This document shows, piece after piece, positions 25,528 through 34,337 of a DNA stretch of 64,000 nucleotides. The position numbers were made by a program, and so were the translations under genes. The notes under the pieces were generated by a model, which searched no databases, was not told the DNA's origin, and was given only the letters and a program-made list of their open reading frames with translations. This DNA is from Caproiciproducens sp. NJN-50 (GTDB taxonomy: Bacteria; Bacillota; Clostridia; Oscillospirales; Acutalibacteraceae). Each line of letters begins with the position of its first letter. The stretch's first letter is position 1. The stretch is taken from assembly GCF_004103755.1 (NCBI RefSeq), contig NZ_CP035283.1, forward strand, positions 1,922,001 to 1,986,000. The letters are read 5' to 3'.

Positions 25528-26751
25528 TCAGTCGTAAGTATCCTTTTTGATGACGATACCCTTCGCTTCAAGGTCTTGAATTTGCTCATCGGTGTAACCG
25601 ACTTCCTTCATGACCTCGGATGTCTGTTCTCCAAGGAAGGGCGCACGCTGGCGCGGAGGAAAATTCACGCCGCCGAATTTTGCCGGAGTGGCAGCCTCGA
25701 CCAATTTGTCTCCGTTTGGCAGGGTGAATTCGTTCAGGTATTTGTTTTCCCAAGCCTGTTTGGATTCCAGCAGGTCCGGCACATTGGTCACGATGGCATG
25801 GGGAATGTCGTTCTCCGCGAGAATCTTATCCAACTCATCCCTCGTGAATTTGGAGAAGCCTTCGCTGATGATCTGAATCACCTGACGGCAGTTTTTATTT
25901 CCCTTTGCAAAAGTATTGATATTGTCATCGTGAATCAGCTCTTCGCGGCCGATAATTTTCATAAAATACGGGAAATACCGCTCGTATTCGTGGCAGCAAA
26001 CCATAATCCACTTGCCGTCTTTGCATTTGTAAGTGTTATTCAGCGGCGTGTTCTCCAGACGGCTTTTTGGGTATTTATCAAGGTTGCTGCACTGGATGGA
26101 AAGAATCGGCTCCGTCATATCGAAAATCGCCTGCCCGTAGAGAGAAACCACGATTTTGCTGCCCTCGCCCGTAGACTTTTGTCTGTACAGTGCGGCACAA
26201 ACGGCGGCCGCCATCGTGGAGGCGATTCCGTTGTCGCCAAAGGAACTGGGAGGAATAATAGGCGCCGTGTCCTTTTCCATGCCGGCGATCATCGCGCCGC
26301 CCAAAGCCCAGAAGCACACATTGTCGAATCCCGGCTCGTTCGCCATAGGGCCGGTCTCGCCATATCCGGTCATTTGAGCATGGATCAGATTGGGATATTC
26401 TTTATGGAGGGTATCATAATCCATTCCCAGCTTCTTCAGCGCAGTCGCGCGGGTGTTCGTCAGCAGAACATTGGCCGTAGCCAGCAGCTTGTGCATGATC
26501 TCCTGGCCCTCGGGTGTTTTCAGATTCACCGCGATGCTCTTCTTGTTTGCATTATGAACATCATAGGTTATGAATTTCATGCCGGGAAGAGGAACGGCAA
26601 AGCGTGTTGAATCTCCTTTCGGGGTAGCCTCCACCTTGATGATATCGGCGCCCCAATCGGCCAGGATCCGTCCCGCGGACGGCGCCGCCACATAAGTGGC
26701 CAGTTCGATAATACGTGCTCCGCTAAGAAGCGCATATGGATTATCGCTCAT
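25528..26751 (-). CDS. Family III (CaiB/BaiF) CoA transferase, FldA-like by context
   Basis: 407 residues. The N terminus GARIIELATYVAAPSAGRILADWGADIIKVE is diagnostic of class III CoA transferases, and Asp143 in PGFDNVCFWALGG is the expected catalytic aspartate. These enzymes move CoA between carboxylic acids through a mixed anhydride. Next to a 2-hydroxyacyl-CoA dehydratase it should swap CoA between the unsaturated or reduced product and the incoming 2-hydroxy acid, as FldA and HadA do for aryl-lactate and 2-hydroxyisocaproate. It begins 35 bases after the dehydratase gene. Confidence 0.92.
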   Translation of the reverse strand: MSDNPYALLSGARIIELATYVAAPSAGRILADWGADIIKVEATPKGDSTRFAVPLPGMKFITYDVHNANKKSIAVNLKTPEGQEIMHKLLATANVLLTNTRATALKKLGMDYDTLHKEYPNLIHAQMTGYGETGPMANEPGFDNVCFWALGGAMIAGMEKDTAPIIPPSSFGDNGIASTMAAAVCAALYRQKSTGEGSKIVVSLYGQAIFDMTEPILSIQCSNLDKYPKSRLENTPLNNTYKCKDGKWIMVCCHEYERYFPYFMKIIGREELIHDDNINTFAKGNKNCRQVIQIISEGFSKFTRDELDKILAENDIPHAIVTNVPDLLESKQAWENKYLNEFTLPNGDKLVEAATPAKFGGVNFPPRQRAPFLGEQTSEVMKEVGYTDEQIQDLEAKGIVIKKDTYD

Positions 26752-26786
26752 AATAAAACTCCCTTTCTATCCTATTTTCGCCTGGA

Positions 26787-27902
26787 TTAAAGGCTCTCGG
26801 CAAAGGCCTGAAGGCGTGTCTTGACTTGTTCAAGGCCCTCGTCCTGCTGATCGATCTCGATGACGGAGAGTGGGATGCCGGCTTCCTTGCACGCATCCAT
26901 AATGATGGGCACGTCAAATTCCTCCGGGTCGCAGAACTTCATCAGAGCGAGGACCAGGCCGTCGGCGTTCTTGGCGCGGACCATTTCCACCAGCTTCTTG
27001 ACCCTCGATTTGTACGGGTCGAAAGCCAGCGAACACCCGGTCTGGTTCTGCCACTGTTTCGCGAGGGCGCTCATGGGGCTCTTCATGTAGGGCACATCCG
27101 TGCGGAACTGGCGGGATTCGTGGGCCAGGTCGTCGGCCACGACGGCAAGGCCAAACCCGGAGAAGATGTCCAGCAGCTTGTTCGGCTCCAGAGTCAGGCC
27201 GGAAACAACAACCTTTTTCCCATCGTACTTGCCGTCTGGCAGCTTGCGCAGCTCACGGGTGATTTCTTCCACAAGGGGCTTATAGTATTTTTTGTCCATG
27301 AAATAACCGGCTTTGACGATCTGATGGCGGATTTTCGGGGTAATGACGTCCAGATGTGATTCCGCCACATCGGTAAATTCGCGCATGGCTGCCCGGTAGC
27401 CGTTGTAAAAAACGATGCTGTCCTGCAGCTGTTCGTCCGTAATCGTCACACCCAGGCACTTTTCGAGCTTGCTCCGGATCATTTCATACTCGCTGACAAG
27501 GTATGTATTTGCACAGTCCAGCCTGCGGTTCTGAGGATGAGCGAACGGAATGGCCGGGCATTTGCCCTTCCATTTCTGACCAAAATCCTTCAGCGTGTCG
27601 CAGATGCCGGGAATCAGGACCGCGGAAAGGACATCGTAAGTACCGTTCGCTTCGTATTCCATCACGGACTGCATGATCGAGCACGCAAAGACCGGCAGAT
27701 AAATGCGGGCATTTTTCAGCTGCGCCGGACCGCCCCACAGGCCGATCGGGATACACCCGGCGGCATAAATAATTTCTTCCGGCGCATAAGGTTCCACCCA
27801 GCCGACGGCACGCTTCCCGTCTTTTTCGCACGCTTTTTCAACCGATTTCTTCGGAGAATCCGAAACCTCCGCCAGAATTTGAATTGCATCATTCAGACTC
27901 AT
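26787..27902 (-). CDS. 2-hydroxyacyl-CoA dehydratase, subunit B type (HgdB/FldC-like)
   Basis: 371 residues from ATG at 27902, which has GGGAGGA 8 bases upstream. It shows the family signature EPYAPEEIIYAAGCIPIGLWGG near residue 45 and ICDTLKDFGQ near 105. Cysteines at CSIMQ, GICDTLK and MKFCDPEEFD are the likely cluster ligands. The heterodimer binds [4Fe-4S] clusters and removes water from (R)-2-hydroxyacyl-CoA after one-electron reduction by the activator. It follows the other subunit by 17 bases. Benzoyl-CoA reductase subunits share this fold, but the activator and context favour dehydratase. Confidence 0.9.
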   Translation of the reverse strand: MSLNDAIQILAEVSDSPKKSVEKACEKDGKRAVGWVEPYAPEEIIYAAGCIPIGLWGGPAQLKNARIYLPVFACSIMQSVMEYEANGTYDVLSAVLIPGICDTLKDFGQKWKGKCPAIPFAHPQNRRLDCANTYLVSEYEMIRSKLEKCLGVTITDEQLQDSIVFYNGYRAAMREFTDVAESHLDVITPKIRHQIVKAGYFMDKKYYKPLVEEITRELRKLPDGKYDGKKVVVSGLTLEPNKLLDIFSGFGLAVVADDLAHESRQFRTDVPYMKSPMSALAKQWQNQTGCSLAFDPYKSRVKKLVEMVRAKNADGLVLALMKFCDPEEFDVPIIMDACKEAGIPLSVIEIDQQDEGLEQVKTRLQAFAESL

Positions 27903-27919
27903 CTGATGATCCTCCCTTC

Positions 27920-29152
27920 TCAACCGTTTTGCTTTTTCTGTTCCATTACTTCAACAAGCGCCTGGATCCGCGTCTCATACTGAGCTTTCGAATAGTTTCT
28001 GGGATCCGCCTGGTCGCCGTCGAAAGTGGTGATTGGAATTCCAAGAGACCGCTGCAACTCCTGGCCGATCTCGTATTGGAGAAAGTCGCAGTTCTTACAG
28101 CTGCGGTTAAGATGCATCACAACGCCGTCGCACCTGGTTTCCGTGATGATGTTTTTGCGCAGATCGATCTGGCCTTTCAGAGAGATGTTATTGCCCATGC
28201 TGGTATATGCCCTCGCCATCTCTTCCAGATTGCCCGGAGTATAGCGAAGCGCCCAGGCGGAAGGATACGTGGAACCAACCATATTGGCGCCGTAGCCTTT
28301 GAGCACCTTGTATGTATGGGACAGATAGGGCCAGCAGGCGATGCCGTCCCACATGATGCGGTACTTCTCCTCGGCGCCCCTTAGGCCGCCTTCCTTGTTC
28401 TTGATTTTTTCTTCCAGCTCGCTCTTGAGCTTGCGGAACGTCATGCCGCACTCCGGGCGTCCGCGCATGCAGACGATCAGCGCCATATAGTTGAACATGT
28501 CGAAGCCGCTGAGGGGGGACGGGACCGCGGAGCAGAGGGCGGTGGCGTCATACCAGTCGTTTGCGTTCTGAGAGGCGACTTTCATCACTTCGCCAAATTT
28601 CTCGTAGTCGAAAGGACGTCCGGTCAGATTCTCAAGCTGGCGGATGATCTCAGCAAACTGATCCTTGACATAGTCCACGTTTGCCTGTGTGACCTCATCC
28701 TCATGGTTAAAGGGAACGTCGACCAGCAGGAGAGGTACATTCAAAGTATAGGCGATATTCTCATACCACTTCAGCAGCGTGTCGCAGATGTTGTTGCACA
28801 GCAGCACGACATCGGGAAGGGGCATCTCCTCCGAAATGCATTTCTGCACGTCCATATAGGCCAGGTTGGCGCGGGCATAGCCGCAGATGTCGTTGTTGTA
28901 GCCCTTCTGCTCCGCATAAGCCAGCAGCTCCGGCGCGCCTTTTCTCGCGGCGATGCCGACCACGTGATTTTCGGGATAAACCGTATAAATGCCCATCGCC
29001 TCGCAGAATTCGCACGGCGCGATGGAGCTGGACCAACAGACCAGCCCGCCGCTTTTCTTCGCCTGGCGGGCATCCTCCATGTTTTTTGCGACCAGAATAT
29101 CAAGCATTTCCTTTGAAGTCATCGAATCGTTGATGATTTCGCTATTATTCAT
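27920..29152 (-). CDS. 2-hydroxyacyl-CoA dehydratase, subunit A type (HgdA/FldB-like)
   Basis: 410 residues from ATG at 29152, with AGGAGGTG 6 bases upstream. The cluster cysteines lie in SSIAPCEFCEAMG, LLCNNICDTLL and LNRSCKNCDF, followed by the family-typical FDGDQADPRN. It forms the catalytic dimer with the next gene. The order activator, subunit A, subunit B is that of the had, fld and lcd loci. Which 2-hydroxy acid is used cannot be decided from these motifs. Confidence 0.9.
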   Translation of the reverse strand: MNNSEIINDSMTSKEMLDILVAKNMEDARQAKKSGGLVCWSSSIAPCEFCEAMGIYTVYPENHVVGIAARKGAPELLAYAEQKGYNNDICGYARANLAYMDVQKCISEEMPLPDVVLLCNNICDTLLKWYENIAYTLNVPLLLVDVPFNHEDEVTQANVDYVKDQFAEIIRQLENLTGRPFDYEKFGEVMKVASQNANDWYDATALCSAVPSPLSGFDMFNYMALIVCMRGRPECGMTFRKLKSELEEKIKNKEGGLRGAEEKYRIMWDGIACWPYLSHTYKVLKGYGANMVGSTYPSAWALRYTPGNLEEMARAYTSMGNNISLKGQIDLRKNIITETRCDGVVMHLNRSCKNCDFLQYEIGQELQRSLGIPITTFDGDQADPRNYSKAQYETRIQALVEVMEQKKQNG

Positions 29153-29171
29153 TCGTGACACCTCCTAAATA

Positions 29172-29963
29172 TCAAATCCGCTTTTCTCCATGCAGAGCTT
29201 CCCAGGCAAAGAGCGCGGCCCCCACGGCCCCGGTCATCTGGGGATGATCGGCAATATAGATCTTTCTTTTCAATTCCCTTTCCAGGGCACGCGCCACTCC
29301 GCTGTTCTGGGCTACCCCTCCGGTCAGGGCAAAATCCTCTTCCATGCGGGTCCGGTAGAGCAAACCGGCCGCCCGGTTGACAACAGATTCATGCACGCCC
29401 CGGATGATATCCTCTTTCGCTTTTTTCTGAGACAGCAGAGAAATCACTTCAGACTCAGCAAACACCGTGCAGGTGCTGCTGACGGTGACGGGATTCTGCG
29501 AAAGTTTATCGTAGTTTCCCATCTCGGTTATGTCGATTTCCAGGATTCTGGACATCACCTCAATAAAGCGCCCGGTACCGGCCGCACACTTGTCGTTCAT
29601 GTAAAAATTCTGCACCGCGCCGTTTTCGTCGATTGAAATGGCTTTCACGTCCTGCCCTCCGATATCCAGAATTGTCCTTACATCCGGAAGAAAAAAGTGT
29701 ACTCCCTTTGCATGACAGCTGATCTCGCTGATTTGTTTGTCGGCCGCATCCAGACTGAACCGGCCGTAGCCGGTGACGACCGTATAGGCGATGTCTTCCT
29801 GTTTTTTATTAGAGACACACATGATTTCTTCCATCACCCGGTCGGGGCCGCTGGTACCGGTGCCGGACTGAACGGCAGCCTGCGCAACGAGGTCTCTGCC
29901 GTCGCGAAGGATCACTGCTTTGGAAGACGCCGAACCGATATCGACGCCCATTGTCAGTTGCAT
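29172..29963 (-). CDS. 2-hydroxyacyl-CoA dehydratase activator ATPase (HgdC/FldI-like)
   Basis: 263 residues from ATG at 29963, with GGAGGAAAA upstream. The protein begins MQLTMGVDIGSASSKAVI, the phosphate-binding loop of the acetate-sugar kinase/Hsp70 fold. Two cluster cysteines, in NDKCAAGTGRF and SSTCTVFAESE, would hold the single [4Fe-4S] cluster at the homodimer interface. LTGGVAQNSGVARAL closes the nucleotide site. It uses ATP to inject one electron into the dehydratase and is extremely oxygen-sensitive in known cases. It sits directly before the two dehydratase subunits (19-base gap). Confidence 0.94.
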   Translation of the reverse strand: MQLTMGVDIGSASSKAVILRDGRDLVAQAAVQSGTGTSGPDRVMEEIMCVSNKKQEDIAYTVVTGYGRFSLDAADKQISEISCHAKGVHFFLPDVRTILDIGGQDVKAISIDENGAVQNFYMNDKCAAGTGRFIEVMSRILEIDITEMGNYDKLSQNPVTVSSTCTVFAESEVISLLSQKKAKEDIIRGVHESVVNRAAGLLYRTRMEEDFALTGGVAQNSGVARALERELKRKIYIADHPQMTGAVGAALFAWEALHGEKRI

Positions 29964-30064
29964 AGTTTTCCTCCAAAACCGCGGAGTAAGGTAAAAAGGC
30001 AGCAACCGTGCTCCACCGTTGTTCTTGCCCGGCGCCTTTAGGCGGCGCCGGATCGCGGTCTTAT

Positions 30065-31192
30065 CTACTTCAGCAGGTTGTTTGCGATCACCATCCGCTG
30101 GACCTGATTTGTGCCTTCATAAATCTGCAGGATTTTGGCGTCGCGCATCAGTTTCTCCATCGGATACTCCTTCATGTAGCCATAGCCGCCGTGAATCTGC
30201 AGGGCATCCGTGGCGACTTTCATCGCGGTATCGGAACCGATCACCTTGCTCATGGCGGAATATATGGAATAAGGCTCGCCTGCATCCATCAATTCGGCGG
30301 TGTGATAGACCACCTGGCGGGCGCTTTCGACTTGGATCTGCATATCGGCCAGCATGAACTGAATCGCCTGATTCGCGCAGATCGGTTTGCCGAACTGGAC
30401 GCGGACCTTGGAGTACTCGATTGCCTCGGTCAGCGCGCGCTGGGCAAGCCCGGTGGCCAGAGCGCCCACGGACGGGCGCGAAGTGTCCAGCGTCTTCATC
30501 GTGTAGATGAAGCCCTTGCCCTCCTGGCCGATCAAATGATCCCTGGGAATGCGGACTTCGTCGAAAATCACTTCCGTCGTGTTGGAAAGGCGGATGCCCA
30601 TTTTGTTTTCATGTTTTCCAGAAGAAACTCCCTTGCGGTCAGCCTCAACATAAAACGCGGAAAGGCCCTTGGTGCCCTTGGAGCGGTCCGTGGAAGCGAA
30701 CACGGTATATACGCCTGCAATCCCGCCATTGGTAATGAAACACTTTGTGCCGTTCAGCACGTATTCTTCGCCGTCCAGCGTTGCCGTGGTGCGCACGCTC
30801 GCCGCGTCGGAGCCGGCGTTGGGCTCGGTCAGGCAGAAAGCCGCCCATTTGCCGCCGGTCATGATGCCGTAATAAGCGGCCTTCTGCTCCTCGGTGCCGA
30901 ACAGTTCAAGGGTGGAAGCCGCGGAGTTATTGGCGCCGATGGCTGAGCCGATGCCGGCTTCATATTTTCCGATCTCCTCGGAGAGATAAATCTCCGTCTG
31001 ACGGTTTAAACCCAGGCCGCCGTACTCCTCGGGTACAGAGATCAGGTTGAGGCCCATGCCGACCAGGTCGTTGTAAATTTTTTCGGGGAACTCTCCGCGC
31101 TCATCGTAATCACCCGCTACGGGGACCACTTCTTTGGTCATGTAGTCCCTGACCGTCTTTTGCAGATCTTTCATTTCATCCGTAATAATCAT
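30065..31192 (-). CDS. Acyl-CoA dehydrogenase (short-chain type)
   Basis: 375 residues from ATG at 31192, with AGGAGAAA upstream. Signature motifs are AFCLTEPNAGSDA (FAD and substrate binding) and QIHGGYGYMKEYPMEKLMRDAK. The catalytic Glu is in QIYEGTNQVQR, as in butyryl-CoA dehydrogenase. Next to a dehydratase it would reduce the 2-enoyl-CoA to the saturated acyl-CoA. Related loci carry etfBA beside this gene for electron transfer or bifurcation. No etf genes occur in this window, so electrons must come from a distant Etf. Confidence 0.94.
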   Translation of the reverse strand: MIITDEMKDLQKTVRDYMTKEVVPVAGDYDERGEFPEKIYNDLVGMGLNLISVPEEYGGLGLNRQTEIYLSEEIGKYEAGIGSAIGANNSAASTLELFGTEEQKAAYYGIMTGGKWAAFCLTEPNAGSDAASVRTTATLDGEEYVLNGTKCFITNGGIAGVYTVFASTDRSKGTKGLSAFYVEADRKGVSSGKHENKMGIRLSNTTEVIFDEVRIPRDHLIGQEGKGFIYTMKTLDTSRPSVGALATGLAQRALTEAIEYSKVRVQFGKPICANQAIQFMLADMQIQVESARQVVYHTAELMDAGEPYSIYSAMSKVIGSDTAMKVATDALQIHGGYGYMKEYPMEKLMRDAKILQIYEGTNQVQRMVIANNLLK

Positions 31193-31288
31193 TGCTTTTT
31201 CTCCTTTCAACAAGTAACAACGATTGCCCATTCAAAAATAAGTAATTGGCTTTTATGCTCACCTCCAATCCCGTTCGGACCACCCAAG

Positions 31289-32575
31289 TCAAATCAATCC
31301 GCCGTTATCATCAAATACCATAGGATAGGGGCCTTCGATGAATTCAATCCCCTCTATATTCCTGATGCTCTCGTAAATGCTGGAGGAGACCTCAATGGTC
31401 CCCATCTCCAGCGTATTCTTGATGCGTACAATCCGCGGGTTCATAGGATCCGTACGATGGCAGGCGCGGATCGCCTGCAGTAAGGCTTCTTTGTCCGTGT
31501 TCGCATACATGGGGATGCGTCCGCCGGCGATATACCCCGTCGTCGAAGCATTCGTCCAGGTAACGTCCCAGTCCACATCGTTGAGGCAGGCTCTGGTGGT
31601 GATGTCCGCCATGCCCAGCCCGCAGCCGTTATGGTGAGCCTCGGGCGTCAGGGAACGGATAAACAGTTTCTGCAGATTCAGCATGCCGTGAAACGTATCG
31701 GACAGGTTCCGCCCGATGACATTGGGGTCACAGCCGGTGCCGCTGATGTTTTTTCCGATTTCATCGATAATCAGGACGTCGATGTCGTCAAATTTAAACT
31801 TGGCTATTTTTTCTTTTGCGGTTTTCAGAAGCCGTCTGTCCGCTTCGATCAAATGATCCTTATCACAAAAACCGATGCTGCAAATATCGTCGTACGCGTT
31901 TTGAACAACGCCGATCCCAAAGGCGAATTTACAGTGATCCAAAAAGCTCGCCGCCACTTTGGGCAGAAGTTCGGCCATACGCTCCCAGCCGAAAGAATGG
32001 AACATTGCCGCTCCCTTGTGCTTTGCAATGCCGATGGCGATCATCTTGGCCAAGCCGCTTTCGTGCTCGCCCCGCAGGTCCGTGTGCGGTTTGACTTTGT
32101 TGAAGATCACGATCCCGTCGGCTTCCAGAGCGTATTTGTCACAATAGAGAGGGACGCCCTCCAGGGTGCCGTATTGCAGGACTTCCATGGAGGACTTGAT
32201 CGGAACGCCAATGGATTCTTCCGTAATGTTGTAGCCTGCCAGCATCTCCAGTTGCCCTTCGGCAGTGGCGCCGCCATGGCTCCCCATCGCCGGTATGAGG
32301 AAGGGCCTTGCCCCCCATTCCTTCAGCACAAGGCACATTTCCCGAACCATCTCATCCAAGCGGGGAATGCCGCGGCTGCCCACGGTAATGCAAATGCTTT
32401 TTCCGGCATAACGGCTTTTGTCCGCGACTCCGTTTTCGATCGCCCGGCGGATAAAAGCGGCCGGATCCTCGATCCGATCGGAATGATAAAGCTGCTTAAC
32501 CTTTACCATTTCCGGAATTCTGACACCGTCCAGACCTTGAATCTGAACATGCGCCTCAGGAAACTGAATAAACAT
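31289..32575 (-). CDS. LarA-like (DUF2088) nickel-pincer 2-hydroxyacid racemase homologue
   Basis: 428 residues from ATG at 32575 behind GGGGCTGG. It has the LarA N-terminal pattern MGSHGGATAEGQLEML, with His100, and KVKPHTDLRGEHESGLAKM, with His164 and a nearby lysine that could anchor the nickel-pincer nucleotide. LarA interconverts lactate enantiomers, and homologues racemise or epimerise other 2-hydroxy acids. In a 2-hydroxyacyl-CoA dehydratase operon it would supply the (R) enantiomer. The cofactor synthesis genes larB, larC and larE are not in this window. Spacing of the lysine differs from what I recall for lactobacillar LarA, so the exact activity is open. Confidence 0.82.
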   Translation of the reverse strand: MFIQFPEAHVQIQGLDGVRIPEMVKVKQLYHSDRIEDPAAFIRRAIENGVADKSRYAGKSICITVGSRGIPRLDEMVREMCLVLKEWGARPFLIPAMGSHGGATAEGQLEMLAGYNITEESIGVPIKSSMEVLQYGTLEGVPLYCDKYALEADGIVIFNKVKPHTDLRGEHESGLAKMIAIGIAKHKGAAMFHSFGWERMAELLPKVAASFLDHCKFAFGIGVVQNAYDDICSIGFCDKDHLIEADRRLLKTAKEKIAKFKFDDIDVLIIDEIGKNISGTGCDPNVIGRNLSDTFHGMLNLQKLFIRSLTPEAHHNGCGLGMADITTRACLNDVDWDVTWTNASTTGYIAGGRIPMYANTDKEALLQAIRACHRTDPMNPRIVRIKNTLEMGTIEVSSSIYESIRNIEGIEFIEGPYPMVFDDNGGLI

Positions 32576-32633
32576 TTTTCCAGCCCCTTTTCGAGTATTG
32601 AAGCTAAACCGAGATTCACCGTTTGATCTCATT

Positions 32634-32667
32634 CCGCAGGGGTGCATTCCATTTCACACCCCTGCGG
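32634..32667 (-). other. Intercistronic hairpin between transporter and larA-like genes
   Basis: CCGCAGGGGTG and CACCCCTGCGG form a perfect 11-bp stem with a 12-base loop in the 160-base gap. No T-run follows on the minus strand. It may lower downstream expression or protect the upstream mRNA end. Confidence 0.5.
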
Positions 32668-32735
32668 GATTCGAGGAATGCCCTAACCGGCGCTTCGTTT
32701 CATCCGCTCAACAGCATAAAGGCCGCGGAACATGC

Positions 32736-33923
32736 TCAGGCCGGCTCCTTCTTTTCTTCCTGCTCGGATTTCGCCACAAGCTCCTTTTCGTAATCCGGGT
32801 GCGCTTCTTCAAACCTTTTATTTTTGATATGGCCGGCGATCAGGGCGGGGAGCGTAACCACGAACAGGCCGACGACGCCCATGTAGTTGAAACCGATGTT
32901 GATGATCGGGGTCAGGCCAAAGGTCGAGCACAGAACGCACGCGATAATGTAGACGGCGCCCAGGGCCGCGTTCACAGCGGTCTTGTTGGCCTGCGGCTTG
33001 TTGCGGGTAAAGAGCTCGGTGTAGCGGAGAACCATGCCGTAAATCACGCCGACGCCGGTGGATATGTAAGCGCAGAACAGGCAGGTGGTATAGGCAATCA
33101 GGACGATTCTCTGGTTGAGGGTCTCGCATACATAATACAGAGGCAGAGTAGCCGACTGAGCCTGAGGCATAAAGCCGAGCATTACGTAGCAGGTCAGGCC
33201 CAGGCCCAGAATGTTGATAATAAAGCCGATGGCCATGCTCGCGTTAATGGATTTCTTGGTGATCAGGCCCTGGCTGACACCCAGGACACCGGCGAAGCAC
33301 CACATTTGAAAGCCGGTGTAGCAGAAGGCGCGGTACAGAGCGTTGCCCAAGGTAGTCGTATTGGACGCGTCCGAGGCCAGGTATGCGCCGAGGTGGAAGC
33401 CGCTGCTGCCGAAGGCGGTGAAAGAGATGATGAGAACGGAAAGAATGATCAGGATGGAGAAGACCGTGCTGGCCTTTCGGACCAGACCGGCGCCAAAGAT
33501 ACACAGTACCAAAATCAGCGCACCGATCAGGATGATGCCGGCCGTATAGTTCAGGCCGAACAAATTTTGAAGAACCGTGGCCCCGCCGGCAACACAAGAA
33601 GCGATTGCCAGAATGTTAGCCATGTTGTAGCAGATCTCATATAGCGGAGACATTACCTTGTTATACGGATGATACAGGACGTCGACCATCTGGCGGAAGT
33701 TGTATACCTGATAGTTCCGGCCCAGAAGGACGAGTTCACGATAAACCAGTGCGATAAAGACAAAGGTGACTGCAAATGTCCAGGTACCGTACCTGCCCCA
33801 TCTGACGATAAAAGACATCGTTTGTGCACCACTGGCAAAGCCACCGCCTGCATGAATGCCAAACCAAGTAGCCGCTACGCTGAAAAGGAGTCCAATCGGA
33901 ACGATTTGCTTCTTGCTGTTCAT
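32736..33923 (-). CDS. YkvI-like membrane transporter, first gene of the hydroxyacid operon
   Basis: 395 residues from ATG at 33923, with AGAGGAGG upstream. There are ten or more hydrophobic segments; the first contains SVAATWFGIHAGGGFASGAQT, which resembles the glycine-rich first helix of YkvI and related LeuT-fold permeases. The C terminus is charged (KRFEEAHPDYEKEL). Transport substrates of the YkvI group are not established. Position as first gene suggests uptake of the hydroxy acid or the parent amino acid. A sigma-70 promoter is at 34072-34101, giving a leader of about 140 bases. Confidence 0.8.
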   Translation of the reverse strand: MNSKKQIVPIGLLFSVAATWFGIHAGGGFASGAQTMSFIVRWGRYGTWTFAVTFVFIALVYRELVLLGRNYQVYNFRQMVDVLYHPYNKVMSPLYEICYNMANILAIASCVAGGATVLQNLFGLNYTAGIILIGALILVLCIFGAGLVRKASTVFSILIILSVLIISFTAFGSSGFHLGAYLASDASNTTTLGNALYRAFCYTGFQMWCFAGVLGVSQGLITKKSINASMAIGFIINILGLGLTCYVMLGFMPQAQSATLPLYYVCETLNQRIVLIAYTTCLFCAYISTGVGVIYGMVLRYTELFTRNKPQANKTAVNAALGAVYIIACVLCSTFGLTPIINIGFNYMGVVGLFVVTLPALIAGHIKNKRFEEAHPDYEKELVAKSEQEEKKEPA

Positions 33924-34071
33924 TGCTTTTTCCTCCTCTGATGTTTCGGACGTGGACCAATCCGCGCGCATCTGGTCCATGCAAGCACTTAGGTGAACCA
34001 AAAGAGTCCATTCTCCAAAGCTGTGCACCGCTCTATGAAAATTGATCTTCCTTCGGCACGTCTATGTTAGA

Positions 34072-34101
34072 ATTTTAACAGCTATATGGTCAAAATGTCA
34101 A
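34072..34101 (-). promoter_or_regulatory. Sigma-70-type promoter of the hydroxyacid operon
   Basis: On the minus strand, TTGACA (34096-34101) is followed after 18 bases by TAAAAT (34072-34077). No convincing sigma-54 site is present, which agrees with the regulator's missing GAFTGA loop. The large inverted repeat at 34145-34208 lies about 80-145 bases upstream of the start. Confidence 0.55.
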
Positions 34102-34144
34102 GAATTATAATAACACAATTTGGGCATATCTTTCATTTCTGTTG

Positions 34145-34208
34145 GACCACAAGTGAACCGTATGGTGCATATTGAAAAATGTTCGCACCATACGGTTCAC
34201 TTGTGGTC
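34145..34208. promoter_or_regulatory. Perfect 24-bp inverted repeat with 16-base spacer
   Basis: Arms 34145-34168 and 34185-34208 are exact reverse complements; each contains GAACCGTATGGTGC or its complement. It lies upstream of the operon promoter and downstream of the regulator gene. The words TGCATATTG and CGGTTCA in it recur together at 35720-35737, upstream of the regulator gene. I read it as an activator binding region, with less weight on a terminator because no T-run follows. Confidence 0.55.
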
Positions 34209-34280
34209 GCTTGTAAAACGAACAGCCTGCCTGAAATTCCTATATGGGCAGCGCGTCAGCCATATAACATCTTATAAGCG

Positions 34281-34317
34281 TAAAAATGCCATTCCGGCTC
34301 AATAACCGGAATGGCAT
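34281..34317 (-). terminator. Intrinsic terminator of the TyrR-like regulator gene
   Basis: ATGCCATTCCGG and CCGGAATGGCAT form a perfect 12-bp stem with an 8-base loop, followed on the minus strand by TTTTTA. It begins 20 bases past the stop codon. Confidence 0.8.
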
Positions 34318-34337
34318 GATTCCTCTTGTTTTACAGA

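Noticed and set aside
25375..26610. 411-codon open frame antisense to the CoA transferase
   Set aside because: Shadow frame; no ribosome site and no recognisable domain.
26787..29152. Benzoyl-CoA reductase instead of a 2-hydroxyacyl-CoA dehydratase
   Set aside because: The subunits share a fold with BcrB/BcrC, but a single activator, a family III CoA transferase, an acyl-CoA dehydrogenase and a racemase homologue fit a hydroxyacid pathway, and no ring-cleavage genes are present.
34145..34208. Reading the 24-bp inverted repeat as an intrinsic terminator
   Set aside because: No T-run follows on either strand, and a good terminator for the regulator gene already exists at 34281-34317.
34247..34262. 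Possible sigma-54 promoter TGGCTGACGCGCTGCC before the hydroxyacid operon
   Set aside because: The GG and GC spacing is right, but both boxes are weak, it would leave the 24-bp inverted repeat inside the leader, and the neighbouring regulator lacks GAFTGA.
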